DNA of 64,000 nucleotides from Rhynchopus sp. YZ270_cl-10 (Eukaryota; Euglenozoa; Diplonemea; Diplonemida; Diplonemidae). This document shows, piece by piece, positions 1-10,822 of the stretch. A program made the position numbers and the translations under genes. The notes under the pieces were generated by a model. It worked only from the letters and a program-made list of their open reading frames with translations, was not told where the DNA came from and made no database searches. How positions within the stretch are numbered: position 1 is the stretch's first letter; each line of letters starts with the position of its first letter. The stretch is taken from positions 1,302,001-1,366,000 of the forward strand of contig OZ037889.1 of NCBI GenBank assembly GCA_964035575.1. The letters are read 5' to 3'.

Positions 1-2
1 CA

Positions 3-2174
3 GCACCCACAGTCGCACCTACTGCTGTGCCAACATCGTCGCCAACAGTTGCACCCACCACTGCGCCTACTGCGCAACCAACTGCTGTACCAACGGTGCC
101 TACGGCTTCACCTTCATCACCCACAACTGTTGCGCCAACAGCTTCTCCCACAGGTGCGCCATCAGCTCCGGCTACTGTTGCACCGACTGCTGCACCTTCG
201 ACTCCGACAACACCAGCACCTACACCTGTGCCAACGTCTTCACCATCATCCCCTTCTACTGCTGTGCCCACCTCTTCACCTTCAGCACCCACAACAGGTG
301 TGCCAACTGCTTCGCCTTCAGTGCCTACAACTACCGTGCCAACTGCATCACCCTCTTCTCCGACAACTGCCGCACCCACAGCTGTGCCAACGGCGTCACC
401 ATCATCCCCAACAACAGCTGCACCAACTACTTCGCCTTCAGTGCCCACTACTGCAGCGCCCAGTGTTGTGCCAACAGCTTCGCCATCATCGCCTTCAACT
501 CCTGTGCCCACCTCTTCACCTTCAGTACCCACAACTCTTGCACCAACATCTCCACCTTCATCTCCGACAACAGCTGCACCCACAGCTGTGCCAACGGCGT
601 CACCATCATCCCCAACAACAGCTGCACCAACTACTTCGCCTTCAACCCCTTCAACTGCTGTGCCCAGCTCTTCACCTTCAGCACCCACAACAGGTGTGCC
701 AACTGCTTCGCCTTCAGTGCCTACAACTGCTGTGCCAACTGCATCACCCTCTTCTCCGACAACAGCTGCACCCACAGCTGTGCCAACGGCGTCACCGTCA
801 TCCCCAACAACAGCCGCACCAACTACTTCGCCTTCAACCCCTTCCACTGCTGTGCCCAGCTCTTCACCTTCAGCACCCACAACAGGTGTGCCAACTGCTT
901 CGCCTTCAGTGCCTACAACTGCTGTGCCAACTGCATCACCCTCTTCTCCGACAACAGCTGCACCCACAGCTGTGCCAACGGCGTCACCGTCATCCCCAAC
1001 AACAGCCGCACCAACTACTTCGCCTTCAACCCCTTCCACTGCTGTGCCCAGCTCTTCACCTTCAGCACCCACAACAGGCGTACCAACTGCTTCGCCTTCA
1101 GTGCCCACTGCTGCAACGCCAACGGCTTCGCCCGCATCCCCTTCGACTGCTGTACCCACTGCTTCGCCTTCAGCACCCACAACAGCAGAGCCAACTACTT
1201 CACCCTCATCTCCGACAACAGCTGCACCCACTGCTGTGCCCACAGCTTCACCATCAGCCCCAACAACAACCGCACCCACTGCTTCGCCTTCAGCACCCAC
1301 AACCGCTGTGCCAACGGCTTCACCATCATCCCCCACCACGGCAGTGCCCACAGCTACACCAACTGCCGCACCCACAGCAGTGCCCACAGCGTCGCCAACA
1401 CTCGCACCCGACACCACGTTTGAATGGTGCACGAACGACGAGGCGTGCCAGTCAGATGGTGACTCGAGTGCCACATGCAACGTGGAGGCAAAGGAGTGCA
1501 CCTGCTCTGACGGCTTCTCTGCTCAGGGCAACGCGAAGGTGTGTGTGCCGAGCGGGAGCACTGCGGCAACGACAGACGTGGACCTGGCGATTGAGTGGCT
1601 GGTGGACTGCTCGCAGCTGGACGCAAGGTTTGAGGCGCTTCTGGAAGAGGTGATCATTGCTGTGTTTGGGAACTTTGTTGTGTCCTTCACGCTTTCGTGT
1701 GGGTCGGTGCAGGCGTCAGGTGTGCTGGCGGGTGTGACGTACGATGCTGTTGCTGCGTCGGACCTGACCACAGCGCTTGAGGAGCGGTACACGAACGACG
1801 CACGCTACTCGGACATGCAGACCTCTCTTGGCACACCGACGTCGACACGGGTGAGCCTCCTGGCTGCCTGCAGTGTGGAGGGTGCGTCTGCAGCGACACG
1901 GACATCTGCGACAGAGTGTGCTGCCACTGCGTGCACGTCTGGGTACTCGCTGTCGGGCACGGTGTGTGAGGAGGACAGCAGCAGCTCCCTCAGCAGCGGT
2001 GCCATTGCGGGCATTGTGGTTGGGTGTGTTGTGGCTGTCGGCCTTGTTGCTGTCGTGGTGGTGGTGCTTCTGTGCAGGGGTGGTGGTGCGAAAGAGACAG
2101 AGCCGGTGAAGGAAGCACCCCCAGCAAACGAGCCAGTGAAGGAGGCACACCCAGCAAACGAGCCGGCTGTCTGA
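3..2174 (+). CDS. mucin-like type I membrane protein, CAP-cluster paralogue (5' end outside window)
   Basis: The frame is open from the window edge, so the true start lies upstream; 723 residues are visible. Residues 1 to about 465 are an almost pure Pro/Thr/Ser/Ala/Val tract of PTASPS / PTTAAPT type, as expected of an O-glycosylated stalk. Then comes a six-cysteine EGF-like segment (start FEWCTNDEAC), about 110 residues of unrecognised globular sequence, and a hydrophobic helix (AIAGIVVGCVVAVGLVAVVV) with a short charged tail containing a twice-repeated EPVKEA(P/H)PANE. The C-terminal 270 residues are the same as those of the gene at 3837, which carries a CAP domain, so the missing N-terminus may also be a CAP domain (inference). 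Likely a surface glycoprotein; partner and role unknown. Confidence 0.8.
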   Translation, partial: APTVAPTAVPTSSPTVAPTTAPTAQPTAVPTVPTASPSSPTTVAPTASPTGAPSAPATVAPTAAPSTPTTPAPTPVPTSSPSSPSTAVPTSSPSAPTTGVPTASPSVPTTTVPTASPSSPTTAAPTAVPTASPSSPTTAAPTTSPSVPTTAAPSVVPTASPSSPSTPVPTSSPSVPTTLAPTSPPSSPTTAAPTAVPTASPSSPTTAAPTTSPSTPSTAVPSSSPSAPTTGVPTASPSVPTTAVPTASPSSPTTAAPTAVPTASPSSPTTAAPTTSPSTPSTAVPSSSPSAPTTGVPTASPSVPTTAVPTASPSSPTTAAPTAVPTASPSSPTTAAPTTSPSTPSTAVPSSSPSAPTTGVPTASPSVPTAATPTASPASPSTAVPTASPSAPTTAEPTTSPSSPTTAAPTAVPTASPSAPTTTAPTASPSAPTTAVPTASPSSPTTAVPTATPTAAPTAVPTASPTLAPDTTFEWCTNDEACQSDGDSSATCNVEAKECTCSDGFSAQGNAKVCVPSGSTAATTDVDLAIEWLVDCSQLDARFEALLEEVIIAVFGNFVVSFTLSCGSVQASGVLAGVTYDAVAASDLTTALEERYTNDARYSDMQTSLGTPTSTRVSLLAACSVEGASAATRTSATECAATACTSGYSLSGTVCEEDSSSSLSSGAIAGIVVGCVVAVGLVAVVVVVLLCRGGGAKETEPVKEAPPANEPVKEAHPANEPAV
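551..1126 (+). repeat. 192-bp (64-residue) tandem repeat inside the mucin-like stalk
   Basis: Three consecutive 192-bp units encode nearly the same 64-residue block; the marker TTCAACCCCTTC recurs near 641, 833 and 1025. Length is a multiple of three, so copy number can change without breaking the frame. Confidence 0.8.
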
Positions 2175-2628
2175 TCACACCTGATTATTTACTTAATGGA
2201 GACATTCTTTTCTGATATTTAATGTTCCATTCCAATAAGAAAACGCCAAGGAATAATTTTCCCTCCCCCGACTATTCCCCTCCCGTTCCCTCCCATCGCC
2301 CCATGATGGGAGGCGGTGTTTCCTTGTACATGAACGCATACAACTTCTGTCTAGTGAGAGCTAGTGCCCAGAGACAACCGTCTGCCACGGTAGGCACCTG
2401 TCCCGACGTCAGTACCAGTGGGAACGCGTTTGAGAGAAACCTACGTGGCAGTGTTCTAATCAGAGAGCTTCTGGGTGTGCGGTGTGGTGTGCCGCTCGAG
2501 GCATTGTGCACTTCACCCGCTCCTGTTTGCTTTGCCCATGCTGTCCTCGGCAAGACGTCTCACATCATCCACTCCCCTATTCCCCCTTTGTGCGAGAAAT
2601 GAATACCTGCGTGGTGCTCCTTGTGACT
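1365..2628 (+). repeat. duplicated 3' gene block, copy 1
   Basis: Matches 4791-6054 at an offset of 3426 bp. It covers the end of the stalk, EGF-like segment, transmembrane tail and about 440 bp of 3' UTR. I found no difference up to 2607, where T is replaced by A; similarity ends near 2628. Confidence 0.85.
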
Positions 2629-3836
2629 CCACACTGACCTATTTCATATGCGAGAAGGTGGCGCTTGCACTCGTGGCAAGCTCACTGTTCCAATGATTAT
2701 CCCAGAATTATCTGTGTGTTTTTTTTTTGTTTGTTTTTGTCTGTATTTTTGCTTATTTTTTTGTTTGTTTTACCATCACATTTTTTTTGCACTACTTACT
2801 ATGTTTTTTGAGGTGTCGCAATGTGTCTTCACACAGACACACAAGAGCACCCTGCCAACATCTTCCTTCCTCCTTGCTCATTCACATGCCGTCATGCGAC
2901 GTTCATCTGCTGCTCAATCTTATCCCAGAGGTGACGACACACGTCCAGTCTCTCGGGAAGAGGAGGTAGTTTGTCGTCGTATAAAACAGGCGCCGAGTGA
3001 CCATTCCGCGTGTTTTTTAATTCTAAAAAGAAAGGGTGCATGTGTTGTTCCCTCTCAAATACTTTCAATTCTGTGAACTGAAAGTATAATGAATCTAATT
3101 AATTCTGCGGTTGTGCGTGCATCTGCTATTCTGTCTACAGCGTCGTTGTTGTCAGAATAGCCCACAGCAGGGTTGATGTGTGCCGTTTTTGGTGCAGCTG
3201 ATTTGATTCAGTTGTTGAAATGGTTGCACATTGATCTTCTATTTTTCAAGTTTGCTCTTTTAACAGCACCTCCTCCATCCGTCGGTGTCTCTTTGTTATT
3301 ATTGAGTCGGCATCCTCGCATTGGCATGGGATGTGTTCTGCACGTGGTCATTTATTGATGGTGGCACGAACCTTGGTGCGTGAGGCATAGGTTCATCTTA
3401 CACACTTTTCTGTTTCCATTTCAAGCGTTTTTCAAGTTATTTGTATCACTTTCAAGTTCGTTTCCCGCGCATGAAGTGCTATGAGAAACCTGCACAATAT
3501 CACCATCTTCAAGATCTTTTGATAAGAACTGTCGGCGTGCTTTCAACTGAAATAGTCTTTTCCTTCCTGTGCAAGGCATCATAGATCCGTTGGTGCTTGT
3601 GGTGGGGTTTCATTTTTATTATTGCGAATTGTCTATATCTTCTCTCTCTCTCTCTCTCCGTGCATTGTTCAACTACTGTCCCTAGGGCAGTCGAAAGAAT
3701 CAAACTCAAAGATCAAAAAATATAAACGCACATACCATTCTTGTACATCCTTTGTCTTCCCACAACAAGTGTGCATGCCACAGAACATCTCTGAGCTCTC
3801 AACCCACCTCAGAATACAATCCGCTCATTCCCAACA
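2175..3836. other. intergenic: duplicated 3' UTR, T-rich spacer, upstream repeat
   Basis: No gene seen. The first 430 bp are the 3' UTR shared with the next gene. T-runs occupy about 2717-2790. A CT-rich tract near 3643-3660 and several AG dinucleotides (for example 3811-3812) are plausible SL trans-splice acceptor signals for the gene at 3837. Confidence 0.6.
3137..3350 (+). repeat. upstream intergenic repeat, copy 1
   Basis: About 210 bp starting ACAGCGTCGTTGTTGTCAGA recur at 6533-6750 with scattered substitutions and small indels. Both copies lie upstream of a CAP gene (3837 and 7110). They mark an old tandem duplication of a gene-plus-spacer unit, or a shared regulatory stretch. Confidence 0.75.
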
Positions 3837-5600
3837 ATGTCGCTCCGCGTTCTTGCTGCGTTTCTTGTTGCTCGAGGTGTGCAAGGTGCTTGCGACTCGA
3901 GCCACTCCTGGTGCAGCAGCTTCACTTCTGAGTCGCCGCCTTCAGACTACACCAGCCACAAGTGTCATGGAGAAACCACCTGCATCAGCAGTCTGGCAGA
4001 CTGGCAGATAAAAACGGTTGTCGCACAACACAACCTGTACCGTGCCAAGCACGGGGCGTGTCCCGTGACGTACAACGCAGACGTGGCATCGTACACAGTG
4101 GGGAGCGCTGGGTTCCTGCAAACATGCAACACAGGGTCGCTGACGCACAACTCTGGGTCTGGGTATGGTGAGAACATTGCCGGGCGTTCGTCCTCCTCTG
4201 CAGAAGGGCTGCATGCGTACGATCCTGCTGAGGGTGTGAAGCGGTGGTACTGCAGTGAGGAGGGCTGCTACGACTACAGCAACCCTGGTTACAAGTCTGG
4301 GATTGGACACATGTCGCAAGTTGTGTGGAAGTCGTCCCTCGAGATCGGGTGTGCACTGTGCCAGAGGCAGGGCACAAGGTGGATGAGTGTCTACCTCATG
4401 TGCAACTACAAGGCTGCTGGGAACTACTTGTCAAGGTTTGCAGCCAACGTGCTGAACCCCAACACAGCTGCAACAGGATGTGTCGCTACCACACCTACAA
4501 CAGCAGCACCAACTGCTTCCCCAACTGCTGTGCCAACAAGTGTGCCAACTGCTGTACCCACAGCCGTGCCAACAGCTTCACCAACAACTACACCGTCAAT
4601 TCCTACAACTGCTGTCCCAACTGCTTCGCCTTCAGCACCTTCAACTGCTGTACCCACTGCTTCACCTTCAGCACCCACAACAGGTGTGCCAACATCTTCA
4701 CCCTTATCTCCGACAACAGCTGTGCCCACAGCTTCACCATCAGCCCCAACAACTGCTGTGCCAACTGCTTCACCTTCATCTCCGACAACAGCCGCACCCA
4801 CAGCAGTGCCCACAGCGTCGCCAACACTCGCACCCGACACCACGTTTGAATGGTGCACGAACGACGAGGCGTGCCAGTCAGATGGTGACTCGAGTGCCAC
4901 ATGCAACGTGGAGGCAAAGGAGTGCACCTGCTCTGACGGCTTCTCTGCTCAGGGCAACGCGAAGGTGTGTGTGCCGAGCGGGAGCACTGCGGCAACGACA
5001 GACGTGGACCTGGCGATTGAGTGGCTGGTGGACTGCTCGCAGCTGGACGCAAGGTTTGAGGCGCTTCTGGAAGAGGTGATCATTGCTGTGTTTGGGAACT
5101 TTGTTGTGTCCTTCACGCTTTCGTGTGGGTCGGTGCAGGCGTCAGGTGTGCTGGCGGGTGTGACGTACGATGCTGTTGCTGCGTCGGACCTGACCACAGC
5201 GCTTGAGGAGCGGTACACGAACGACGCACGCTACTCGGACATGCAGACCTCTCTTGGCACACCGACGTCGACACGGGTGAGCCTCCTGGCTGCCTGCAGT
5301 GTGGAGGGTGCGTCTGCAGCGACACGGACATCTGCGACAGAGTGTGCTGCCACTGCGTGCACGTCTGGGTACTCGCTGTCGGGCACGGTGTGTGAGGAGG
5401 ACAGCAGCAGCTCCCTCAGCAGCGGTGCCATTGCGGGCATTGTGGTTGGGTGTGTTGTGGCTGTCGGCCTTGTTGCTGTCGTGGTGGTGGTGCTTCTGTG
5501 CAGGGGTGGTGGTGCGAAAGAGACAGAGCCGGTGAAGGAAGCACCCCCAGCAAACGAGCCAGTGAAGGAGGCACACCCAGCAAACGAGCCGGCTGTCTGA
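3837..5600 (+). CDS. secreted or membrane-anchored CAP-domain (SCP/TAPS) protein with mucin stalk
   Basis: 587 residues from the ATG at 3837. A signal peptide (MSLRVLAAFLVARGVQG) precedes a CAP domain at about 55-205. Recognisable CAP elements: AQHNLYR (H65), GYGENIAG (E112), WYCSEEGCYDYS, GHMSQVVW (H158), and IGCALC followed by LMCNYKAAGNY. Both cavity histidines and the first glutamate are present, so a normal CAP fold is expected. A short Pro/Thr/Ser stalk (about 217-330), six-cysteine EGF-like segment, unrecognised domain, transmembrane helix and charged tail follow, as in the preceding gene. CAP proteins are extracellular; roles in the family include sterol binding and host or prey interaction, and none can be assigned here. 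Confidence 0.88.
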   Translation: MSLRVLAAFLVARGVQGACDSSHSWCSSFTSESPPSDYTSHKCHGETTCISSLADWQIKTVVAQHNLYRAKHGACPVTYNADVASYTVGSAGFLQTCNTGSLTHNSGSGYGENIAGRSSSSAEGLHAYDPAEGVKRWYCSEEGCYDYSNPGYKSGIGHMSQVVWKSSLEIGCALCQRQGTRWMSVYLMCNYKAAGNYLSRFAANVLNPNTAATGCVATTPTTAAPTASPTAVPTSVPTAVPTAVPTASPTTTPSIPTTAVPTASPSAPSTAVPTASPSAPTTGVPTSSPLSPTTAVPTASPSAPTTAVPTASPSSPTTAAPTAVPTASPTLAPDTTFEWCTNDEACQSDGDSSATCNVEAKECTCSDGFSAQGNAKVCVPSGSTAATTDVDLAIEWLVDCSQLDARFEALLEEVIIAVFGNFVVSFTLSCGSVQASGVLAGVTYDAVAASDLTTALEERYTNDARYSDMQTSLGTPTSTRVSLLAACSVEGASAATRTSATECAATACTSGYSLSGTVCEEDSSSSLSSGAIAGIVVGCVVAVGLVAVVVVVLLCRGGGAKETEPVKEAPPANEPVKEAHPANEPAV

Positions 5601-6054
5601 TCACACCTGATTATTTACTTAATGGAGACATTCTTTTCTGATATTTAATGTTCCATTCCAATAAGAAAACGCCAAGGAATAATTTTCCCTCCCCCGACTA
5701 TTCCCCTCCCGTTCCCTCCCATCGCCCCATGATGGGAGGCGGTGTTTCCTTGTACATGAACGCATACAACTTCTGTCTAGTGAGAGCTAGTGCCCAGAGA
5801 CAACCGTCTGCCACGGTAGGCACCTGTCCCGACGTCAGTACCAGTGGGAACGCGTTTGAGAGAAACCTACGTGGCAGTGTTCTAATCAGAGAGCTTCTGG
5901 GTGTGCGGTGTGGTGTGCCGCTCGAGGCATTGTGCACTTCACCCGCTCCTGTTTGCTTTGCCCATGCTGTCCTCGGCAAGACGTCTCACATCATCCACTC
6001 CCCTATTCCCCCTTTGTGCGAGAAATGAATACCAGCGTGGTGCTCCTTGTGACC
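4791..6054 (+). repeat. duplicated 3' gene block, copy 2
   Basis: Second copy of the block at 1365-2628. Coding part and 3' UTR appear equally conserved, which points to a recent duplication or gene conversion rather than selection on the protein alone. Confidence 0.85.
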
Positions 6055-7109
6055 CTACTACACTGTCAACAAATTCCTGAATCCCTCCCATTGCATAAAC
6101 TGGAATGTGCTGTTGTAGCACGACAGGACTTGTCATGTGGAACTTACCCAGGTGGCAAAACTGTTTCCAGAATTTTTCAAAGAAATCTAGTGTTGATACT
6201 CTCGGGTGTCAACACTGTAATAACAACCCAGTTTTCGAATGTTTTTATTTCAAGGTGACGAGGTAGGTCATCCTATAACTTTTCTTTCTCTCTCTTTTGA
6301 TGCCTTCATCGTAGAGGCGGTCCACTTCCAACATATTTTCTGTATTTTTTTTTGATATCCACGAAGCCGGGTTTGCTCCCACCCAGCAGGGGTGCAGCCA
6401 ACCCAGGACACGTGGACGTCCTGACCTAGGTGTCTGCGGGTGAGGACTCTGTTATGTGTGGCACTGTACAAGGTTCTATAATTTTCTTCTATTCAATCAG
6501 AAGCAGCTTTTTTTACTCTGAAAAAGTTATTGTGACAGCGTCGTTGTTGTCAGAATAGTCCACAGTGGTTGATGTGTGCCGTTATTTGTGCAGCTGATTT
6601 GATTCAGTTGTTGAAATGGTTGCACGTTGATCTTCTACCTTTCAAGTTTGCTCTCTTATCAGTGTGCCGGTAACATCCTTCGATGGTGTCTCTTTGTTAT
6701 TATTGAGTCGGCATCCTCGCATTGGCATGGGATGTGTTCTGCACGTGGTCGAGGTGTCTTTTTCCTTTTTCTTTTATATTGCGAATTAATCTGTATATTT
6801 CTCCCCGCTAATCTGTTCTGTGCCCCCGCGTTCCCCGAACCTGGGAGTCAGACAAATACCTTTTTATCAGTGCGAGGAAAACAAGTTGCTTTTACGGGCT
6901 GAAGACGGGCTACGTGGTGACCCCTTCAGCAGCACAAAGCGTAAAGAATTATACGCTCACCCAACAAGCGACGTGCGACATATCAGAACGGAACCTCTTT
7001 TTACACCTCACTTCACTCGACGTTGCGCCAACGTCAACCACCCCACCACCCCACCACGCCCCACTCACCCCGCAGAACCTATCCTCACCCACCTCTCTCT
7101 CTACTCACA
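5601..7109. other. intergenic spacer between CAP genes
   Basis: Contains the duplicated 3' UTR to about 6054, then unique T-rich sequence, and copy 2 of the upstream repeat at 6533-6750. No gene seen. The C/T-rich leader just before 7110 suits a trans-spliced 5' UTR. Confidence 0.6.
6533..6750 (+). repeat. upstream intergenic repeat, copy 2
   Basis: Diverged copy of 3137-3350. The best-kept part is the final 70 bp ending GGGATGTGTTCTGCACGTGG. Confidence 0.75.
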
Positions 7110-8057
7110 ATGCGCGCCGCCACCCTCATCGCCCTCGCGTCGTGTGCAGGTCTGAGCACTGCACAGGAGTGTACCATCTACTCTCTTTCGACGAAGTGCC
7201 CGCAGCCAGGTGTTGCCCCGTTCGCTGACATGTTCACTGTGGAGGCACGCCCGGCCTCGGACACGAACCCGGAGACCTGTGCGGGATCTCTGAGCTGCAG
7301 GAGCAAGCTGTCGCCGTGGCAGGAGTCGCGCTTCCTGACGTCGTACAACGAGTACCGTGCACACCACGGGGCGTGCCCGCTGACGTACAGCAGCACCATC
7401 TCAGACTACACTGTGGGATCGTCTGGGTTCAGGGACATGTGCACCACTCAGGACATCACAGACGGCAACAGCGCATCGGACCTCACGACGCAGGGATACT
7501 CTGAGTTCAACCTGGCCATCGATGACGGGCTGGACAGCCTCTACGAGTACGACCTGGCGAAGGCGAACTTCCTCTCGTACTGCCTCGACGAGGCGTGCTA
7601 CAGCTACTCCACCAACGCCTTCGCCGAGAAGGCCAAGGGTTTTACCAACATGGTGTGGAAGGCGTCCACAGAGATCGGATGTGGTATTTGCCACAGACGC
7701 ACCCTGGGTAAGGCTTCCATGATGCTGATGTGCCACACCAAGGTGCCCACGAACGTCGTCACTGATATGGCCGCAAACGTTTTGGCGGTGGACACCGCAC
7801 CTGTGTGCACGGGCACCACCGACGCACCTGCCACCGACGCACCAGCCACCAACGCACCTGCCACTGACGCACCAGCGACTGACGCACCGGCCACACCCCT
7901 CCCACCAGGCACTACGGTCGCACCCCCCACGTCCGCCCCCGACACGTCCGCTCCGGTGCCCACCTCTCCCGCCACCCCAGCACCCACAGAGTCCTCCTCC
8001 CTCACCACCGTGACCTGGGCTGTCGTTGCAGCCCTCGTTGCAGCAGTGTGCCTGTAG
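7110..8057 (+). CDS. degenerate CAP-domain protein, probably GPI-anchored
   Basis: 315 residues; the ATG at 7110 is followed by a clear signal peptide (MRAATLIALASCAGLSTAQ). The CAP-like region spans about 65-235 (SRFLTSYNEYRAHHGACPLTY; MVWKASTEIGCGIC; LMCHTK). Compared with the gene at 3837, the first histidine is Tyr79 and the second (GHMSQVVW) is replaced by KGFTNMVW, so the CAP metal/cavity site is lost. The region between the two motifs is longer and carries NSASDL. A TDAPATDAPAT linker precedes a C-terminal hydrophobic stretch (TVTWAVVAALVAAVCL) with no cytoplasmic tail, the usual form of a GPI signal. Function unknown; likely a surface protein. Confidence 0.85.
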   Translation: MRAATLIALASCAGLSTAQECTIYSLSTKCPQPGVAPFADMFTVEARPASDTNPETCAGSLSCRSKLSPWQESRFLTSYNEYRAHHGACPLTYSSTISDYTVGSSGFRDMCTTQDITDGNSASDLTTQGYSEFNLAIDDGLDSLYEYDLAKANFLSYCLDEACYSYSTNAFAEKAKGFTNMVWKASTEIGCGICHRRTLGKASMMLMCHTKVPTNVVTDMAANVLAVDTAPVCTGTTDAPATDAPATNAPATDAPATDAPATPLPPGTTVAPPTSAPDTSAPVPTSPATPAPTESSSLTTVTWAVVAALVAAVCL

Positions 8058-10822
8058 AGTGTCCAAGATAGCAAAAATTTTTTGGGAAAGTGAGAGCCGT
8101 GCAGTGGCTACACTATTCCGAAGGTTTCAAAAAATATATGTTTATAAAAAGCTCGTACTCTCATCGCATGTGAATAGTTCCATATCCTTTTCGTTTTCTC
8201 TTTTTCTTATTTTTTTTTCTTTTGTTCCCTGCCTGCAGTGTCAAATCTCCAATGGCCTTCGCAATGTAGCATTTTGGACCCCAAATTGTTTCATCTCCAC
8301 GCGAAACCATCAGAGATTTTCCCCCCAGAGTATGTACACATGAAACATATTCATCAACCTTTTTTTTTTCTTCTTCTTTTTTTTGTGTTCCAAACTACCG
8401 TTCCTCCCCCTCCTATACCACTCCGGAATAGGTGTGTAGGAGGTGCACCGTAGTAACACACACTGCAGGTTATTTGCCCCACCTTTTTTTTTTTTCCACA
8501 TCCCCCCCCTTTTTTTTTATTCCGTGTGGAGAGTCTAGTGCCTGAAGAACTCTCCCTTAGAGAGAGGCATTTTCTCTTTTTTTTTTTTGTGCACAACTCT
8601 TCCTACACATCGCTGGCTCCCCCCACACTGTCCATGCCAACCCCTTCGTGCCTCCTGTCTCTTCCGCCTTTTCTTGTCTGTGCTATGCGATGAGAGGCAC
8701 ATTCATTTTTTTCTCTTTTTTTTTGTTCATATTAGATTTATAAAGAGGTAGGAGAGACAAAAGAGAGCAAGAACGATGGAGCTGATCATGTCATGGTCAC
8801 CCAACCCCGAAGATGGTGCAAGGCACATTTCATCTTTTCAAAAAAAAAAAAAATTTTTCTTTGTAAACTAGTGTGCGTTGTCTGAGATTGTCGCAATGAT
8901 CAGGACCCACTACCCCACTTTCTCTCTAGTTTTTTATTTTTGTTATCAGGCTCGCAGGGCGTTCGCCCCGGGGCGAAAAATATTTTTTTTCGTTAAAAAA
9001 ATCTTTTCCTGAAAAAATGACATTTTATTTCGCCCCAGGGCTTCGCCCCACCGGGGCGAAACCCTGTATAAATAAATAAATAAAAAAAAAAAAAGGGGAA
9101 AAAAAAAAAAAAAAAAGAGAGAGAGATTTCTCCCCACCACCCTGTAGACCCCCCCGGAGGGGGGGTCGCAGAGGGGTGTCCACTGTACTCAAAATCATCC
9201 GCAAACCCGCCTGCCGTGAGAGGAAGTTTCCCCAGCACTCCCGCTCCTCAATCCTGCAGTCTGCTGAAGGTGCCCCGTACCCCCTGTTATAGAAGGTGTC
9301 ACTGCTCGTGTCAACTCTATCTTCAACGGCAGAGAGACGTTTTAGTTTATTGAAAATAATCAAACTAAGGATGAAGTCTCATATGACAGATGCCTCTCTC
9401 TTGTGCATCTGTTTGATTAAACAGCACAAAGAGACCCTCAGTGAGGGGGGGATTGATGAAATTCTCCATTGTTTTGCTGGTTTTAGTATCAGGAAAGTTC
9501 AGCTGTAATAGCACTTGTGCTGGGGAAGGGATCACGCGCAAATCGCAATTTTTTTTGACCACTCAGTACCAGGGATTCACCCCCCACGAACTAGCTTCTC
9601 TCCGGCGGGAAAATTTTTTTTTGACCTATTTTAAGCACTAGTAAAAAAGCAAAAATTTCGGATTTTTTGGCATTTCGCCACGATCAGGAAAAAACGATGG
9701 CGATAGCGAACGCCCTGCAGGCTCGTATGATTTTAGGATTTTTCATTTTATTTTTATTTTTATTTTATTTTTTTTTGCTGTCAACCGCCTCCCCCCCCGC
9801 TACCCGACATTCTTTTCTCTTTCTGCGCCCCCTGGATTGCTGGTGTGGTGCGCGAAAAGAGAGTTTTTTGTTTTTTGAGCGCATGACACAAAAAAAAATC
9901 AAACAAATCAACAACAACAACAACAAAAATTCCCAACAAGTTTTGTTTTCCAAAACTCGACTTTCCCCTGAACTCAACCCCGCATATTTTGGATTTTTCT
10001 GGAAAGGAAAACCAAACTGCGGAATTTGTGTGAAGGAAAACGGATTATTTTGAGTTCCTGTGTATTATCAAAAGAGAAAAAAAATTACACAAAAACCCCT
10101 ATTTTCAGGGTTGTGGTGGTATTTTTCCCCCTCTTTTTCACAAGGGACTCTCACGAGAAAAAAAAAAAATGCAAGTTTTGAACCCTCACCCCGAAGGTAG
10201 TACTTAGGAATGCGTTCTGATGCACAGATGCTGTCATTTTTTTTTCCTTCTTTTAACCGTGTGTGAAGCCCTCTTGCCGGTATTAGGCGGTGTATGCCGT
10301 TTGTCGATACTACGAAAAAAAAAAAAAGAAAAAAAAACAAAAACAAAACAAAGACCAAACTATGTGAGAGAGCACTCGTGTGTTGTGTCTCTGGAATTAC
10401 CGAACCATCAGGGAGGCATTCCAGTTTCAACACCAGAGGGTCAACTCCGCATAAAGAAACTCTCAAAAAAAAAAAAAACGAGAAAAAAAATACTGTAAGT
10501 TCGACAAAGAGGTGAAAAGAGGTAAACCACCCAACAACTACAAAAAAGAAAGGATAAAAAAAGAGAAGGAAAACCAACAACATCAACAAAAAAAAAGATA
10601 TTTTTGTGAAAAATTGTTAACTTTGGCTCGTATCTCTCTCAACTATTCTTCAAAACTACTCCACAACAACCAAACCTCCAACAGCATTCAATCTTTACTC
10701 CGCAACTTTTTCACATCCCCCCCTTTTTTTTCCACCAACCTTTTTTGATTTATTGTACAGTTTCCGAAAACTCTTTTTTCCCTTTTGTTTTTCTCTTTTT
10801 TTTTCTCCCTCTCTTTTTCACA
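8058..10822. other. intergenic, homopolymer-rich, no gene seen
   Basis: 2.8 kb dominated by A- and T-runs of 8-18 nt with C/T-rich patches. Open frames here are short, low in complexity and lack recognisable motifs. A GC-rich inverted repeat lies at 8955-9066. TTTATTGTACAG ending at 10760 is a plausible trans-splice acceptor for the gene at 10823. Confidence 0.6.
8955..9066. repeat. GC-rich inverted repeat (possible foldback element)
   Basis: Ends read CAGGGCGTTCGCCCC and, inverted, CAGGGTTTCGCCCC. Each arm has further GGGGCGAA / TTCGCCCC palindromes around an A/T-rich centre. No target-site duplication was visible, so element status is uncertain. Confidence 0.45.

Noticed and set aside
8955-9066. 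A second hAT MITE
   Set aside because: CAGGG-type ends are present but no target duplication flanks them, so only an inverted repeat is claimed.
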